Source of the DNA: CAIMUS01 sp963708455
GTDB taxonomy: Bacteria; Pseudomonadota; Gammaproteobacteria; Competibacterales; Competibacteraceae
Assembly (NCBI GenBank): GCA_963708455.1
Contig: CAVPSQ010000010.1
Coordinates: 558,001-622,000, forward strand
Length of the DNA stretch: 64,000 nucleotides
Direction of reading: 5' to 3'
The translations under genes and the position numbers were made by a program. The notes under the pieces were generated by a model that worked only from the letters and a program-made list of their open reading frames with translations, ran no database searches and was not told where the DNA came from. Each line of letters begins with the position of its first letter. The stretch's first letter is position 1. Positions 18,356-27,304 of this stretch are shown in pieces.

Positions 18356-19476
18356 ACTTTTTGAATCTCGCCAACCTTCCGTCAAACTGGCAAATTGTTC
18401 GTCTCGGCGAGACAATCGAACTCGCCTATGGCAAGAGCTTGCCCAAAGGCGCACGGTCGAATGGTAGGATTCCCGTTTATGGTTCCAACGGTATTGCAGG
18501 CTGGCACGACAAAGCGTTAGTGAATGAACCAACAATCATTGTAGGCCGCAAGGGAAGCGCTGGAGCGGTGCAGTTCGTTGAGGAACCCTGCTATCCCATC
18601 GACACCACTTATTTCGTGCGTGTACGGCCAGGGTTCAGTTTTGACTTGCGTTTCTTGTTTTATCTGCTTCGTAAACTCGACCTGTCGCGATTGAGAACTG
18701 CAACTGGAGTGCCTGGTCTCACACGGGATGACGCTTATCAAGAGCAGGTTCCCGTTCCCCCTCTGGATGATCAACGCCGCATCGTCGATATTCTCTCCCG
18801 CGCCGAGGGTATCGTCCGCCTGCGACGGGAAGCGCAGAAAAAGGCGGCGGAGCTGATTCCGGCGCTGTTCCTCGATATGTTCGGCGACCCGGCGACGAAT
18901 CCGAAGGAGTGGGCGACTGAACCGTTTGGATTAGTTGGCACGCTCGATAGGGGAAAATCGCGTCGCCGCCCACGAGATGCTAAGGAGCTTTACGGCGGCC
19001 CGTATTCATTCATCCAGACAGGGGATATCGCAAACTCTGGCGGGCGCATTAAACGATATAATGCGACGTATTCTGAGCGCGGACTCGCACAAAGTAAGCT
19101 GTGGCCAGCGGGGACACTTTGCATCACGATTGCCGCTAACATCGCCAAAACGGGCGTTTTGGAGTTTGATTCCTGTTTTCCTGACAGTGTCGTCGGTTTT
19201 CTGCCAGGCAACCGCGTGAAAACGGAATATGTGCAAGCATGGCTGGGATTTTTGCAACCAACCCTGGAAGCAAGCGCACCTCAAGCTGCGCAGAAAAATA
19301 TCAATCTCGAAATCTTGCGAGGACTCCCGATTCCGATGCCACCTCTTGCTTTACAGGAAACTTTTGAGCGGCGGTGCTTAGATATTTTCTCCATCCAATC
19401 CCAGCAGACCACCGCTACACAAAAAGCCCAAGCCACCTTCAACGCCCTGCTCGCACGAATCTTCGGCGGCTTGTGA
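18352..19476 (+). CDS. hsdS: type I restriction specificity subunit
   Basis: A 374-residue specificity protein with two target-recognition domains, about residues 10-150 and 185-345, each followed by a coiled-coil spacer. The first ends PPLDDQRRIVDILSRAEGIV, the second PMPPLALQETFERRCLDI, the usual repeat arrangement. The two halves set the bipartite DNA target. Length is slightly below the usual 400-450 residues, but both domains look complete. The target sequence cannot be predicted by eye. Confidence 0.92.
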   Translation: MNFLNLANLPSNWQIVRLGETIELAYGKSLPKGARSNGRIPVYGSNGIAGWHDKALVNEPTIIVGRKGSAGAVQFVEEPCYPIDTTYFVRVRPGFSFDLRFLFYLLRKLDLSRLRTATGVPGLTRDDAYQEQVPVPPLDDQRRIVDILSRAEGIVRLRREAQKKAAELIPALFLDMFGDPATNPKEWATEPFGLVGTLDRGKSRRRPRDAKELYGGPYSFIQTGDIANSGGRIKRYNATYSERGLAQSKLWPAGTLCITIAANIAKTGVLEFDSCFPDSVVGFLPGNRVKTEYVQAWLGFLQPTLEASAPQAAQKNINLEILRGLPIPMPPLALQETFERRCLDIFSIQSQQTTATQKAQATFNALLARIFGGL

Positions 19477-19490
19477 ACTGTCTGAAAAAA

Positions 19491-19528
19491 GGCCGTAGGG
19501 CGCAATACGCTTCGCTATTCCGCTCTAC
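19491..19528 (+). repeat. family C repeat
   Basis: CCGTAGGGCGCAATACGCTT then CGCTATTCCGCTCTACG: an imperfect hairpin directly after hsdS and at the end of the convergent antitoxin-like gene. It could serve as a terminator. Confidence 0.6.
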
Positions 19529-19826
19529 GAGCCTTCCTTTTATTGGATTTATCAGGAATCAATGCAATCAGTGAGCGCAAGGCCTTATTGACGCTTTCTG
19601 AATCAGGGAAATACCGGCGGACATCAGGGTCCAGCATCACGGCGCCTTCCTCCAGCGTAAAATGCTGGACTGTCACGGTACCGTCAGGTTGCTCAATCCG
19701 CACAGTATGGCCTTGCTGATAGTCGCGATAATATTTACCACGCACTCCTTTTCTGCCATTAAAGTCATACTCAGGCAGCATTTCGTCCTGTGCAACTGTT
19801 ACCTCTTCAGTCTTTGCTTTCTTCAT
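19515..19826 (-). CDS. small protein of the PDVRRYFPDSESVN type, probable antitoxin
   Basis: A 103-residue protein. The C-terminal half (MLDPDVRRYFPDSESVNKAL) belongs to a widespread family of small proteins with the pattern LPEYDF..GVRGKY...LDPDV...FPDSESVN, usually annotated hypothetical or antitoxin-like. It follows and overlaps (20 bp) a BrnT-like toxin fragment on the same strand, which supports an antitoxin role by position. An internal ATG at 19781 (MLPEYDF), which has AGGA in front, may be the true start. Confidence 0.6.
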   Translation of the reverse strand: MKKAKTEEVTVAQDEMLPEYDFNGRKGVRGKYYRDYQQGHTVRIEQPDGTVTVQHFTLEEGAVMLDPDVRRYFPDSESVNKALRSLIALIPDKSNKRKARRAE

Positions 19827-20034
19827 AAGTCTTGCGTTCGGATGGTGTCACCTTGTGGCAACTGATAATACGAATGGTCAAGCTTGTTTCGGTCGCTGTA
19901 CGATCCGTGTGAACCACGAGCAGCATTCTTCCATGCACTCGAAGATAAGCTCCACGTTGGTTCACCCTTTGGAAATACCGATCATAGGGATTACGAGCTT
20001 CGGTAGTACCAAACCAGCGTCTACTGTTAGGCAC
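19807..20034 (-). CDS. BrnT-like toxin, apparently a hybrid or truncated form
   Basis: A 75-residue frame. The last ~35 residues (RMLLVVHTDRTATETSLTIR, then IISCHKVTPSERKTYEE) match the C-terminal half of BrnT ribonuclease toxins. The front reads TTEARNPYDRYFQ, which instead resembles the start of Rpn nucleases (TTELRNPHDRFFK at 22512). The catalytic His/Arg region of BrnT is therefore partly missing. It may be a recombinant between an Rpn start and a brnT tail, probably non-functional. Confidence 0.5.
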   Translation of the reverse strand: MPNSRRWFGTTEARNPYDRYFQRVNQRGAYLRVHGRMLLVVHTDRTATETSLTIRIISCHKVTPSERKTYEESKD

Positions 20035-20093
20035 GTCCTGCGCCCAACCTACGGCCTACTACAGTCTGTGCCAGGACGGGACGAAAGAGAGAA

Positions 20094-20303
20094 TCAGGCG
20101 GCTTTGCGGGAAGGTTTCGGCAATATTCGGCCCATGTCCAATGCCGCTTTGATCCACAGCCGCATCGCGGTTTCCATCTCCTGTACCGCCTCTTGTGGCG
20201 TATCGCCGACCGCGCTACAGCCCGGCAGATCCGGCGCAATGCAGATAAACGCCTCGCTACCTTCGTCCCAAAACACTTCCAGCGAATATTTGTAGGGATT
20301 CAT
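20094..20303 (-). CDS. hicB: HicB-type antitoxin
   Basis: A 69-residue HicB-fold protein: YSLEVFWDEGSEAFICIAPD, then LPGCSAVGDTPQEAV, the standard partial RNase-H fold strand pattern. It is short and lacks an obvious DNA-binding domain. It overlaps the upstream hicA gene by 4 bp (ATGA at 20300-20303), giving the usual hicA-hicB order. The protein would bind and neutralise HicA. Confidence 0.85.
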   Translation of the reverse strand: MNPYKYSLEVFWDEGSEAFICIAPDLPGCSAVGDTPQEAVQEMETAMRLWIKAALDMGRILPKPSRKAA

Positions 20304-20575
20304 GCGTCAACCTCGTACTGGTCCATCATCTTGATCAGTTGCCGGGCCTGATACTCGGCGATCAGCCCGTTGCGATTCTGGAAATTCAAAATGGTCGGTT
20401 CGCCGTCCCGACCGTAAACGCGGTGCGAACCTTCGCCGCCACGCAAGACGAATCCTATTTGTTCGGCGGCCTTGCAGGCGTCCTCGAAGCGGACCGCTTT
20501 CGGATTGCGCCGGATCGCCGCCAGCCGCTTATCGCGTCGCGTCAAGGCAGGTTCTCCGGTTCGCAGGCCAAGCAT
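20300..20575 (-). CDS. hicA: HicA-type mRNA interferase toxin
   Basis: The HicA double-stranded-RNA-binding-like fold is recognisable: LAAIRRNPKAVRFEDACKAA, then GEGSHRVYGRDGE with the catalytic His, and the C-terminal IAEYQARQLIKMMDQY. HicA cleaves mRNA and tmRNA when not bound by HicB. The first ATG gives 91 residues; a TTG about 11 codons further in (before TRRDKRL) would give the more common length of about 80, so the start is uncertain. The pair is adjacent to another Rpn-gene scrap. Confidence 0.85.
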   Translation of the reverse strand: MLGLRTGEPALTRRDKRLAAIRRNPKAVRFEDACKAAEQIGFVLRGGEGSHRVYGRDGEPTILNFQNRNGLIAEYQARQLIKMMDQYEVDA

Positions 20576-20650
20576 TCACCGGCGCTGCTTCCAGTTTTCA
20601 CCACGGGTGCGGACTCTTTCAGCCCTACAGTCTTTCTCATCGACAAACCG

Positions 20651-20745
20651 TTACTGCTTCAAAACATCCTTAAGGCTTGGCGCCGACAACAGCCGCCGGC
20701 CTCAATTCCCGGCACAGGTCAAGATAGCCGGCAACCGCCGGCAGC
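20651..20745 (-). pseudogene. scrap of an Rpn-family nuclease gene
   Basis: Minus-strand reading gives RRLLSAPSLKDVLKQ and a stop, matching the last 15 residues of the Rpn protein at 21565. Directly upstream is DNA like CAATTCCCGGCACAGGTC, which in the full gene lies about 300 bp away, so an internal deletion has joined two parts. Confidence 0.6.
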
Positions 20746-20815
20746 ATACAGATAACGATAGCAGTACCCGACAGCGTTTGCTATATTCCTTACTTCTTCG
20801 TAAGGAGCATCGGTC

Positions 20816-21052
20816 ATGACCACAACTACCCTCACCAGCAAAGGTCAGTTAACTTTGCCTAAAGCTATCCGCGACCGATTGCACCTGCGCGTCGGCGATC
20901 GCCTGGAGGTCACTCTGCGTGAGGATGGCGTCATCCTGATGGAGCCGGTTACAGTCGATGTGAGTCAGCTTAAAGGCATTCTGCCTGCACCCGCCTCACC
21001 GGTGTCGCTCGAAGCCATGGAGGAGGCTATCCGGCAGCGGGCAGGCCGATGA
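20816..21052 (+). CDS. vapB: AbrB-type antitoxin (VapB)
   Basis: A 78-residue SpoVT/AbrB swapped-hairpin DNA-binding protein: TLTSKGQLTLPKAIRDRL, LRVGDRLEVTLREDG. The last 25 residues are the toxin-binding tail. ATG is preceded by GTAAGGAGC. The stop overlaps the start of the PIN-toxin gene (ATGA, 21049-21052), so the two are translationally coupled. The dimer should repress its own promoter in the preceding 60 bp. Confidence 0.9.
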   Translation: MTTTTLTSKGQLTLPKAIRDRLHLRVGDRLEVTLREDGVILMEPVTVDVSQLKGILPAPASPVSLEAMEEAIRQRAGR

Positions 21053-21444
21053 AGGGTCTCGACACCAACGTCCTGGTTCGTTACTTCACCCAGGATGACC
21101 CGGCACAGTCTGTCACCGCTGAACGTTGTATTCAAACCACCTGTACAGAAGATCAGCCCTGCCTGATTCATGCTGTAGTTCTGTGCGAACTGGTGTGGGT
21201 GCTGGAAACCGCTTATGGCTATTCTCGTGACCAAATTATCAATGTGCTCGATCTGGTCCTGTGTACCCGTCAATTCCAGGTTCAGGACCGGGAGATCATG
21301 CGCGCGGCGCTGACTATCTACCGGAGCGGAACAGCAGACTTTGCCGATGCGGTTATCGGTCATGGCAATCGTACCGCCGGTTGTGAAACGACTTACACCT
21401 TCGACCGCAAGGCCGCTCGCTTGCCGGAATTCACGGCTTTATGA
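21049..21444 (+). CDS. vapC: VapC-type PIN-domain toxin
   Basis: A 131-residue PIN ribonuclease. The catalytic acidic residues are in GLDTNVLVRYF (Asp), VLCELVWVLE (Glu) and GTADFADAVIG (Asp), with YTFDRKAARLPEF as the C-terminal strand motif. Its antitoxin gene overlaps upstream. The sequence is intact in length and motif content, so it is likely functional. It is unrelated in detail to the vapC at 8624, which has a ribbon-helix-helix partner instead. Confidence 0.9.
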   Translation: MKGLDTNVLVRYFTQDDPAQSVTAERCIQTTCTEDQPCLIHAVVLCELVWVLETAYGYSRDQIINVLDLVLCTRQFQVQDREIMRAALTIYRSGTADFADAVIGHGNRTAGCETTYTFDRKAARLPEFTAL

Positions 21445-21480
21445 GGGCCGTAGGACGCAATAGCGAAACGTATTGCGGCC
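21443..21480 (+). repeat. family C repeat
   Basis: GGGCCGTAGGACGCAATAGC then GAAACGTATTGCGGCC, an inverted repeat with GCAATA/TATTGC arms following vapC, abutting a family A copy. Confidence 0.6.
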
Positions 21481-21556
21481 ATGATCATCCTTTCGGCCAG
21501 CCGGAAAAACCTGGATTACGCTTCGCAAGCTCCGCTCCATCCAGGCTACACCGGCT
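21481..21556 (+). repeat. family A palindromic repeat, copy 3
   Basis: ATGATCATCCTTTCGGCCAG then the CCTGGATTACGCTTCGCAAG...ATCCAGG hairpin. It lies between the convergent vapC and Rpn genes. Confidence 0.85.
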
Positions 21557-21564
21557 GCAAACTG

Positions 21565-22512
21565 TTACTGCTTAAAGACATCCTTGAGGCTTGGCGCCGA
21601 AAACAGCCGTCGGCCCCATTCCAGCAGCGTATCCGAATCCGCCTGCTTGAGCCGTTTCTGGTAGCTCGTCGGCACTGTGCCGAAGCGCTGCTCCAACAGG
21701 GTTAACAGCATTTGTTTTTCTCCCAATACTCTCCCTTCTTCCAACCATTCTTCTGCTATCGTCGTCATCAGTCTTTCCTCCAGCTTGGGTAATGTCGTTG
21801 CAATCGCTTGGCGAATATCCTGTTTACTGACCGTTTTCGATGCCGCGCTCAGGTACCGTAAGATCGTTTCCAGAAACTCCAGCCCTGTACGTTTGGACGC
21901 CAATTCCCGGCACAGGTCGAAGATGGCCGGTAACTGTTCGGGCAACGCAGGATCGGCGATATGTTTCATCAGCAGCAGCGCCACCCGCAACCAGACGATC
22001 CCTTCGATCTCGCCATCCGACAGCCGGCTTAGATCGCACAGCACATAGCGAAATTCCGGCATGTACGGCGCGAAGGCGTCCGGCAGGCGCAAGGACTGCT
22101 GGAACGTCTCACCATGAGGCCAGGGGCTGTCGCCCTGATAGACCAGCACCGGGATGACAGGCGGCAGGTTGGCGGGATCGATGCCCTCGCTTAAGGCACG
22201 TTCGCCGATTTTGACCCCATAACGCAGCAATTGAAAAGGGGCGGACCGTTCCGGGGTGCGTTTGTGCTCCAGCAGAACATAGACTTGGGCTGGCGAGCCG
22301 TCTTTGAGTTTCAGTTGATAGAGCATATCCGAGTAATGCGCCCGCAACTGTTCATCGATGAAGGACTCTTTGCTCAACTCCAGGGAGCGAAGATCGAGCA
22401 GGTCCACCACCTCGGCGGGCAGATAACGACGCAGGAAATCCCGGCCCACGTCCTTGCGGGACCAGACTTCTTTGAAAAAACGGTCGTGGGGATTGCGGAG
22501 TTCAGTCGTCAT
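21565..22512 (-). CDS. Rpn-family recombination-promoting nuclease
   Basis: A 315-residue protein of the Rpn / PD-(D/E)XK transposase-like family. The N-terminus is RNPHDRFFKEVWSRKDVGRD; the nuclease core has acidic residues around SKESFIDEQLR and SDMLYQLKLKDG, and the EXK motif in VYVLLEHKRTP. The C-terminal MLLTLLEQRFGTVP segment is the DUF4351-like tail. Rpn proteins are DNA endonucleases that raise RecA-independent recombination in E. coli. ATG 22512 overlaps the stop of the upstream zinc-ribbon fusion gene (ATGA), and it matches the start of other members better than the upstream in-frame codons. Related pieces are at 8315, 20651 and 59403. Confidence 0.85.
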   Translation of the reverse strand: MTTELRNPHDRFFKEVWSRKDVGRDFLRRYLPAEVVDLLDLRSLELSKESFIDEQLRAHYSDMLYQLKLKDGSPAQVYVLLEHKRTPERSAPFQLLRYGVKIGERALSEGIDPANLPPVIPVLVYQGDSPWPHGETFQQSLRLPDAFAPYMPEFRYVLCDLSRLSDGEIEGIVWLRVALLLMKHIADPALPEQLPAIFDLCRELASKRTGLEFLETILRYLSAASKTVSKQDIRQAIATTLPKLEERLMTTIAEEWLEEGRVLGEKQMLLTLLEQRFGTVPTSYQKRLKQADSDTLLEWGRRLFSAPSLKDVFKQ

Positions 22513-22829
22513 CTGCCGTCTTCTCGCGGCGGCAACTGCCGCGCCAGCATTTCCCAATATTCCAGACCGGAGCCGCCCAGTTGTTTCGCCAGTTTGTCAA
22601 AATTCTGGAGAGCTTCCGCGTAACCAATCTTCCTGGCGATCCAACCTCGATGCACGGTGACAGTCCGCACCTGCTCCTGGGAAACCGTCACTCGATTGGG
22701 TTTAGCGCAATAAGGGCAGGGAACCAGTACATTGACCCGATTGGCGCCGGGTGGGTCGGTATTCAACTCGGCGCTCATTGTGAATACGTCGTAGCAGTTC
22801 CAACAACGGATTTGTAACAACTGTTTCAT
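22509..22829 (-). pseudogene. fusion of the zinc-ribbon gene with the tail of a deleted CHAT gene
   Basis: An open frame of 106 residues. Residues 1-60 are the zinc ribbon (CWNC, CPYC), nearly identical to the gene at 12522. After VRTVTVHRG the sequence switches to IARKIGYAEALQN and LGGSGLEYWEMLARQLPP, which correspond to the last ~45 residues of the CHAT protein at 9316 (AEALQNLDNLAKQ, LEFWETLARQLPA). About 3.1 kb, i.e. nearly the entire CHAT gene, has been lost by an in-frame deletion. It is still open and may be translated, but it is a deletion product. Confidence 0.75.
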
Positions 22830-22854
22830 GACAGGTACTCCATAACAACTCGGG

Positions 22855-22949
22855 TATCCACTTAAGGTGGGACACTTTGCAGGCTGACCGCAAAGGGCCG
22901 GCGAGGACGCCGGCGCTCCCAGGGTCGGATCGTCCCGCCTTAAGTGGGC
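22855..22949. mobile_element. MITE-like element with inverted ends and family B core
   Basis: Left end TATCCACTTAAGGTGGGAC, right end GTCCCGCCTTAAGTGGG, about 95 bp, enclosing CTGACCGCAAAGGGCCGGCG and the family B palindrome. It sits at the same place relative to the zinc-ribbon and membrane genes as the element at 12814, so it was present before the module duplicated. Confidence 0.7.
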
Positions 22950-22960
22950 AGCCTAACAAC

Positions 22961-23404
22961 TCAGACCAGCACCGCCGCGGCGGCAGCGGCGATGCCGATA
23001 AAGAACAACGGGATAGCCCACAGCAACAGCCGCCGCTTGTCCTGGGCGCTTTGTTGCAGGAATTCCTCGATGGTCAACGGCCCCTCCGATCCGGCCCGAC
23101 CGACACGTTGCACTGCGTCATGCAACACCGCATAGCGACGCGGAAACAGCGCTCGTAGCGTAGCCACCAGCGCCAGCAGCCAGAAGCCGAAGGCGGCGGC
23201 CACCAGGAGCACATCAGGCGGTTGATGGGTTGCCAGCTTCAGCGCGGCGGCGTAGATGCCCGGAATGGCCAGTTCCAGCTTGAGCAGTTCCCTGGCCAGA
23301 TCGATATAGAGATCGGCCTGCTTGATAACGGCATCGTGATAAGCCTTCAGCAGCGCTTCATCGGTAGATTGTGGCGGCTGACCGTTCAGGATTGCAGTGG
23401 TCAT
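22961..23404 (-). CDS. two-helix membrane protein, paralogue of the CHAT-module protein
   Basis: 147 residues, closely similar over the full length to the protein at 12903-13346: same hydrophilic start (QPPQSTDEALLKAYHDAVIK), helix around FGFWLLALVATLRALF and C-terminal helix LLLWAIPLFFIGIAAAAA. It is intact even though its CHAT partner has been deleted, which may mean it is tolerated or still useful alone. No named family recognised. Confidence 0.7.
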   Translation of the reverse strand: MTTAILNGQPPQSTDEALLKAYHDAVIKQADLYIDLARELLKLELAIPGIYAAALKLATHQPPDVLLVAAAFGFWLLALVATLRALFPRRYAVLHDAVQRVGRAGSEGPLTIEEFLQQSAQDKRRLLLWAIPLFFIGIAAAAAAVLV

Positions 23405-23430
23405 AATGAGTTCCTACACAGGCTCTACGG

Positions 23431-23467
23431 TATACAATCAGCATAGCCATTCGCAGGAAGAAACACC
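23431..23467 (+). promoter_or_regulatory. repeated promoter-leader, copy 3
   Basis: TATACAATCAGCATAGCCAT then TCGCAGGAAGAAACACC before ATG 23468. It shares AGCATAGCCATTC and CAGGAAG with the copies at 13374 and 14409. Confidence 0.6.
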
Positions 23468-23810
23468 ATGCAGCACCCACTGATCGTGGCCACCGACCCG
23501 GCGCAGCAGCGAGTCTCCCTGCGTCTGCTCGATGAACACGGTGTGCAGCGGGGGGCGCAGCAGGTGCATCTGCCGGAGTACAGCCCGGCATTATGGACCG
23601 GGCTGTTCGATACCCGCTGTTATGTCCTGCTCCATCAGGGCAATCTGATCCTGGACGGTCAGACCCGCCCGGCGACAGCGGCGCAGTTGCTGCAGCATTT
23701 GGGCGTGTTTCTCGGCGAACAGGTGCTGGAAGCGGAGATCCTGCAGGCGCTGACGCAGACCGCGCAGCGCCGCACGCTGCTGGTGCAGTTGCCGCCTCAG
23801 GAACCGATCC
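23468..23810 (+). pseudogene. N-terminal fragment of a CHAT-family gene
   Basis: About 114 codons: MQHPLIVATDPAQQRVSLRL, GLFDTRCYVLLHQG, LLQHLGVFLGEQVLEAEIL and RRTLLVQLPPQEP. This is the pre-catalytic region of CHAT-domain proteins; the segment that should follow (the PWEIAR block, still present in the 13409 remnant) and the whole CHAT domain are missing. The frame runs on to 23884 over the start of the Phd-type antitoxin gene at 23811, so a toxin-antitoxin pair has taken the place of the rest of the gene. Confidence 0.6.
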
Positions 23811-24053
23811 ATGATCCGTCAAGTGAATATCCACGATGCCAAGACCCAGTTCTCCAAGCTCATCGAGCTAACCCAGGCCGGTGAGGAATTCATCATTGCG
23901 AAAGCCGGTAAACCGGTCGCCCGCCTGATTCCGATCGGCCAGGAGCAGCGAAAGCGACAGTTTGGATTATTGGATGGTGCTATCCAGGTGCCCGATGATT
24001 TCAACGCGCCGTTACCGGACGATGTGCTTGCCACATTCGAGGGACATACCTGA
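23811..24053 (+). CDS. Phd/YefM-family antitoxin
   Basis: An 80-residue Phd-type DNA-binding antitoxin: VNIHDAKTQFSKLIELTQAG, EFIIAKAGKPVARLIPI. This subgroup normally pairs with a PIN-domain toxin. Its stop overlaps the start of such a gene (ATG at 24053), but that toxin is truncated. The antitoxin itself is full length. It starts within the coding remains of a CHAT gene. Confidence 0.85.
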   Translation: MIRQVNIHDAKTQFSKLIELTQAGEEFIIAKAGKPVARLIPIGQEQRKRQFGLLDGAIQVPDDFNAPLPDDVLATFEGHT

Positions 24054-24175
24054 TGCGGATTCTGCTGGATACTCATGTGCTGCTTTGGGCGGTCGGAATG
24101 AGTCACCGCCTTTCTTCAGCGGCGCGCGCCCTGCTCGAAGATCGGGATAATGAAATTTATTTTGTCTGCCATTAG
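24053..24175 (+). pseudogene. truncated PIN-domain toxin
   Basis: Forty codons: MRILLDTHVLLWAVGMSHRL, then LSSAARALLEDRDNEIYFVC and a stop. This is the start of a VapC-like PIN domain (first catalytic Asp in LLDTH). The remaining ~85 residues with the other acidic residues are absent; the DUF815 ATPase gene begins 20 bp later. The toxin should be inactive, leaving an orphan antitoxin. Confidence 0.7.
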
Positions 24176-24194
24176 CTTCCCGAGTCGCAACGTT

Positions 24195-25070
24195 ATGCCG
24201 CCTAATCTCGACCCATTCACTGCCTTCCTGGACCACGCCGAGCGCCTGCTGGAGCGGCTGGAAAACCTGCTGCCGCCCGCGCCCCCCGAACTGGACTGGA
24301 ACCACTGTACCGCTTTCCGCTGGCGCAAGCGGGGAGAGTGGGGCTATCTCCAGTCGGTACGGCACCCGCACCGGCTGCGGCTGCGGGATCTGCAATGCAT
24401 CGACCGGCAAAAAGAGGAGTTGGACCGTAACACCCGTCAGTTTCTGGCCGGCCGACCTTTTAACAACGTTTTATTATGGGGTGCGCGGGGAACCGGCAAA
24501 TCCTCGCTGATCAAGGCGCTGCTCAATGAATACGCCGTTGAGAGCCTGCGGCTGATCGAAGTGGACAAGCACGACCTGATCGATCTGCCGGGTATCGTTG
24601 AACCCCTGTACGATCGCCCGGAACGATTCCTGTTGTATTGCGACGATCTGTCTTTCGCCGCCGAAGATCCCAGTTACAAAGCCCTGAAGGCGGTGCTGGA
24701 CGGTTCCATCAGTACGGCCCCAGACAATGTGATGCTGTGCGTGACCTCCAATCGCCGCCATCTGCTGCCGGAATTCATGTCGGAAAACCTGGACGCCAAA
24801 CTCATTGATGGGGAGTTACATCAAGGTGAAGCGGTGGAGGAAAAGGTTTCCCTGTCGGAACGCTTCGGACTGTGGCTGTCGTTCCATCCTTTCAATCAGA
24901 ACGATTATCTGTGCATCGTCGCTTACTGGCTGCGAGAACTGGGCTATCCCGGCGAGATCGATGCAGCCATCCAAACAGCGGCTTTACAATGGGCGTTGCT
25001 GCGGGGTTCGCGCAGCGGCCGGGTGGCCTGGCAGTTTGCGCGGGACTGGGTGGGACGGGCGGCGCTGTAA
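24195..25070 (+). CDS. DUF815-family AAA ATPase
   Basis: A 291-residue P-loop ATPase of the DUF815 family. Walker A is WGARGTGKSSLIKAL (near residue 95), Walker B LLYCDDLSF, followed by the sensor-like VMLCVTSNRRHLLPEFM and the C-terminal lid with SLSERFGLWLSFHPF. The family is widespread in proteobacteria and of unclear function. I took ATG 24195 (MPPNLDPF) because the codons upstream belong to the toxin fragment. It converges on groL with a strong hairpin between. Confidence 0.85.
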   Translation: MPPNLDPFTAFLDHAERLLERLENLLPPAPPELDWNHCTAFRWRKRGEWGYLQSVRHPHRLRLRDLQCIDRQKEELDRNTRQFLAGRPFNNVLLWGARGTGKSSLIKALLNEYAVESLRLIEVDKHDLIDLPGIVEPLYDRPERFLLYCDDLSFAAEDPSYKALKAVLDGSISTAPDNVMLCVTSNRRHLLPEFMSENLDAKLIDGELHQGEAVEEKVSLSERFGLWLSFHPFNQNDYLCIVAYWLRELGYPGEIDAAIQTAALQWALLRGSRSGRVAWQFARDWVGRAAL

Positions 25071-25075
25071 ACATC

Positions 25076-25100
25076 AAGGGGCGCACACCGTGCGCCCCTT
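25076..25100. terminator. bidirectional hairpin terminator
   Basis: AAGGGGCGCAC-ACC-GTGCGCCCCTT, an 11-bp perfect stem with a 3-nt loop between the convergent DUF815 ATPase and groL genes. A-rich and T-rich ends on both sides let it act in both directions. Confidence 0.88.
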
Positions 25101-25129
25101 AATTCCCGTATTTTCCAAGAACGCCGTAA

Positions 25130-26755
<1,626 letters not shown>

Positions 26756-26807
26756 ATAGAGTTCCTCTGTAAATTTTGGATCGGTTCATTACTGACAGCA
26801 GCCGCGC

Positions 26808-27098
26808 TTACTTCTCGACGACTGCCATGATGTCTTCTTCACGCATCACCAGTAGCTCTTCCCCTTGCATCTTGACTTCCGCGCCCGAATATTTGCCGAA
26901 CAGCACCTCGTCACCGACGCGCACGTCGAGCGGACGCACGTCACCATTGTCGAGGATTTTGCCGTTGCCAACCGCGATCACTTCACCACGGATCGGCTTT
27001 TCCTTGGCGATATCGGGAATCACGATGCCACCGGGAGAGAGGCGTTCCTCCTCCTTGCGTTTGACGATGACCCGATCGTGTAACGGACGGATGTTCAT
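26808..27098 (-). CDS. groES: co-chaperonin GroES
   Basis: The 96-residue cap of the GroEL folding chamber. MNIRPLHDRVIVKRKEEE, the mobile loop SPGGIVIPDIAKEK, and VLFGKYSGAEVK are all standard. ATG 27098 follows AGGAG at about 10 bp. First gene of the groES-groL operon. Confidence 0.98.
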   Translation of the reverse strand: MNIRPLHDRVIVKRKEEERLSPGGIVIPDIAKEKPIRGEVIAVGNGKILDNGDVRPLDVRVGDEVLFGKYSGAEVKMQGEELLVMREEDIMAVVEK

Positions 27099-27150
27099 AA
27101 TCGATCATTCTCCTGAAGCGCAAACATTATTCTGCCGTAAACTGAAGTGG

Positions 27151-27177
27151 TTAGCACTCAAGCATGCGGAGTGCTAG
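27151..27177 (-). promoter_or_regulatory. CIRCE operator (HrcA site) of groESL
   Basis: TTAGCACTC-N9-GAGTGCTAG: the CIRCE inverted repeat with one mismatch in the last base. It overlaps the -10 box at 27176, so HrcA bound here would block initiation; heat would relieve it. Confidence 0.93.
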
Positions 27178-27203
27178 TATAAGGTCGTCAACGAGCCTTT
27201 CAA
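27176..27203 (-). promoter_or_regulatory. sigma70-type promoter of groESL
   Basis: Read on the minus strand: -35 TTGAAA (27203-27198), 16-bp spacer, -10 TATACT (27181-27176), followed immediately by the CIRCE repeat. Confidence 0.75.
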
Positions 27204-27304
27204 TGGGGATGGGCCGAAATTTTTCAAGCTCGGCAAGAAAACAAGTTGTGGCAGGACAGCACAGCGGCTCAGCGCTGGCAAAAGCGAGGCGCCGGCAGCC
27301 GCTC

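Noticed and set aside
8624..24175. A prophage explanation for the island
   Set aside because: No integrase, capsid, terminase, tail or lysis genes were seen.
24150..24194. Start of the DUF815 ATPase at 24150
   Set aside because: These codons overlap the truncated PIN toxin; ATG 24195 gives the family N-terminus.
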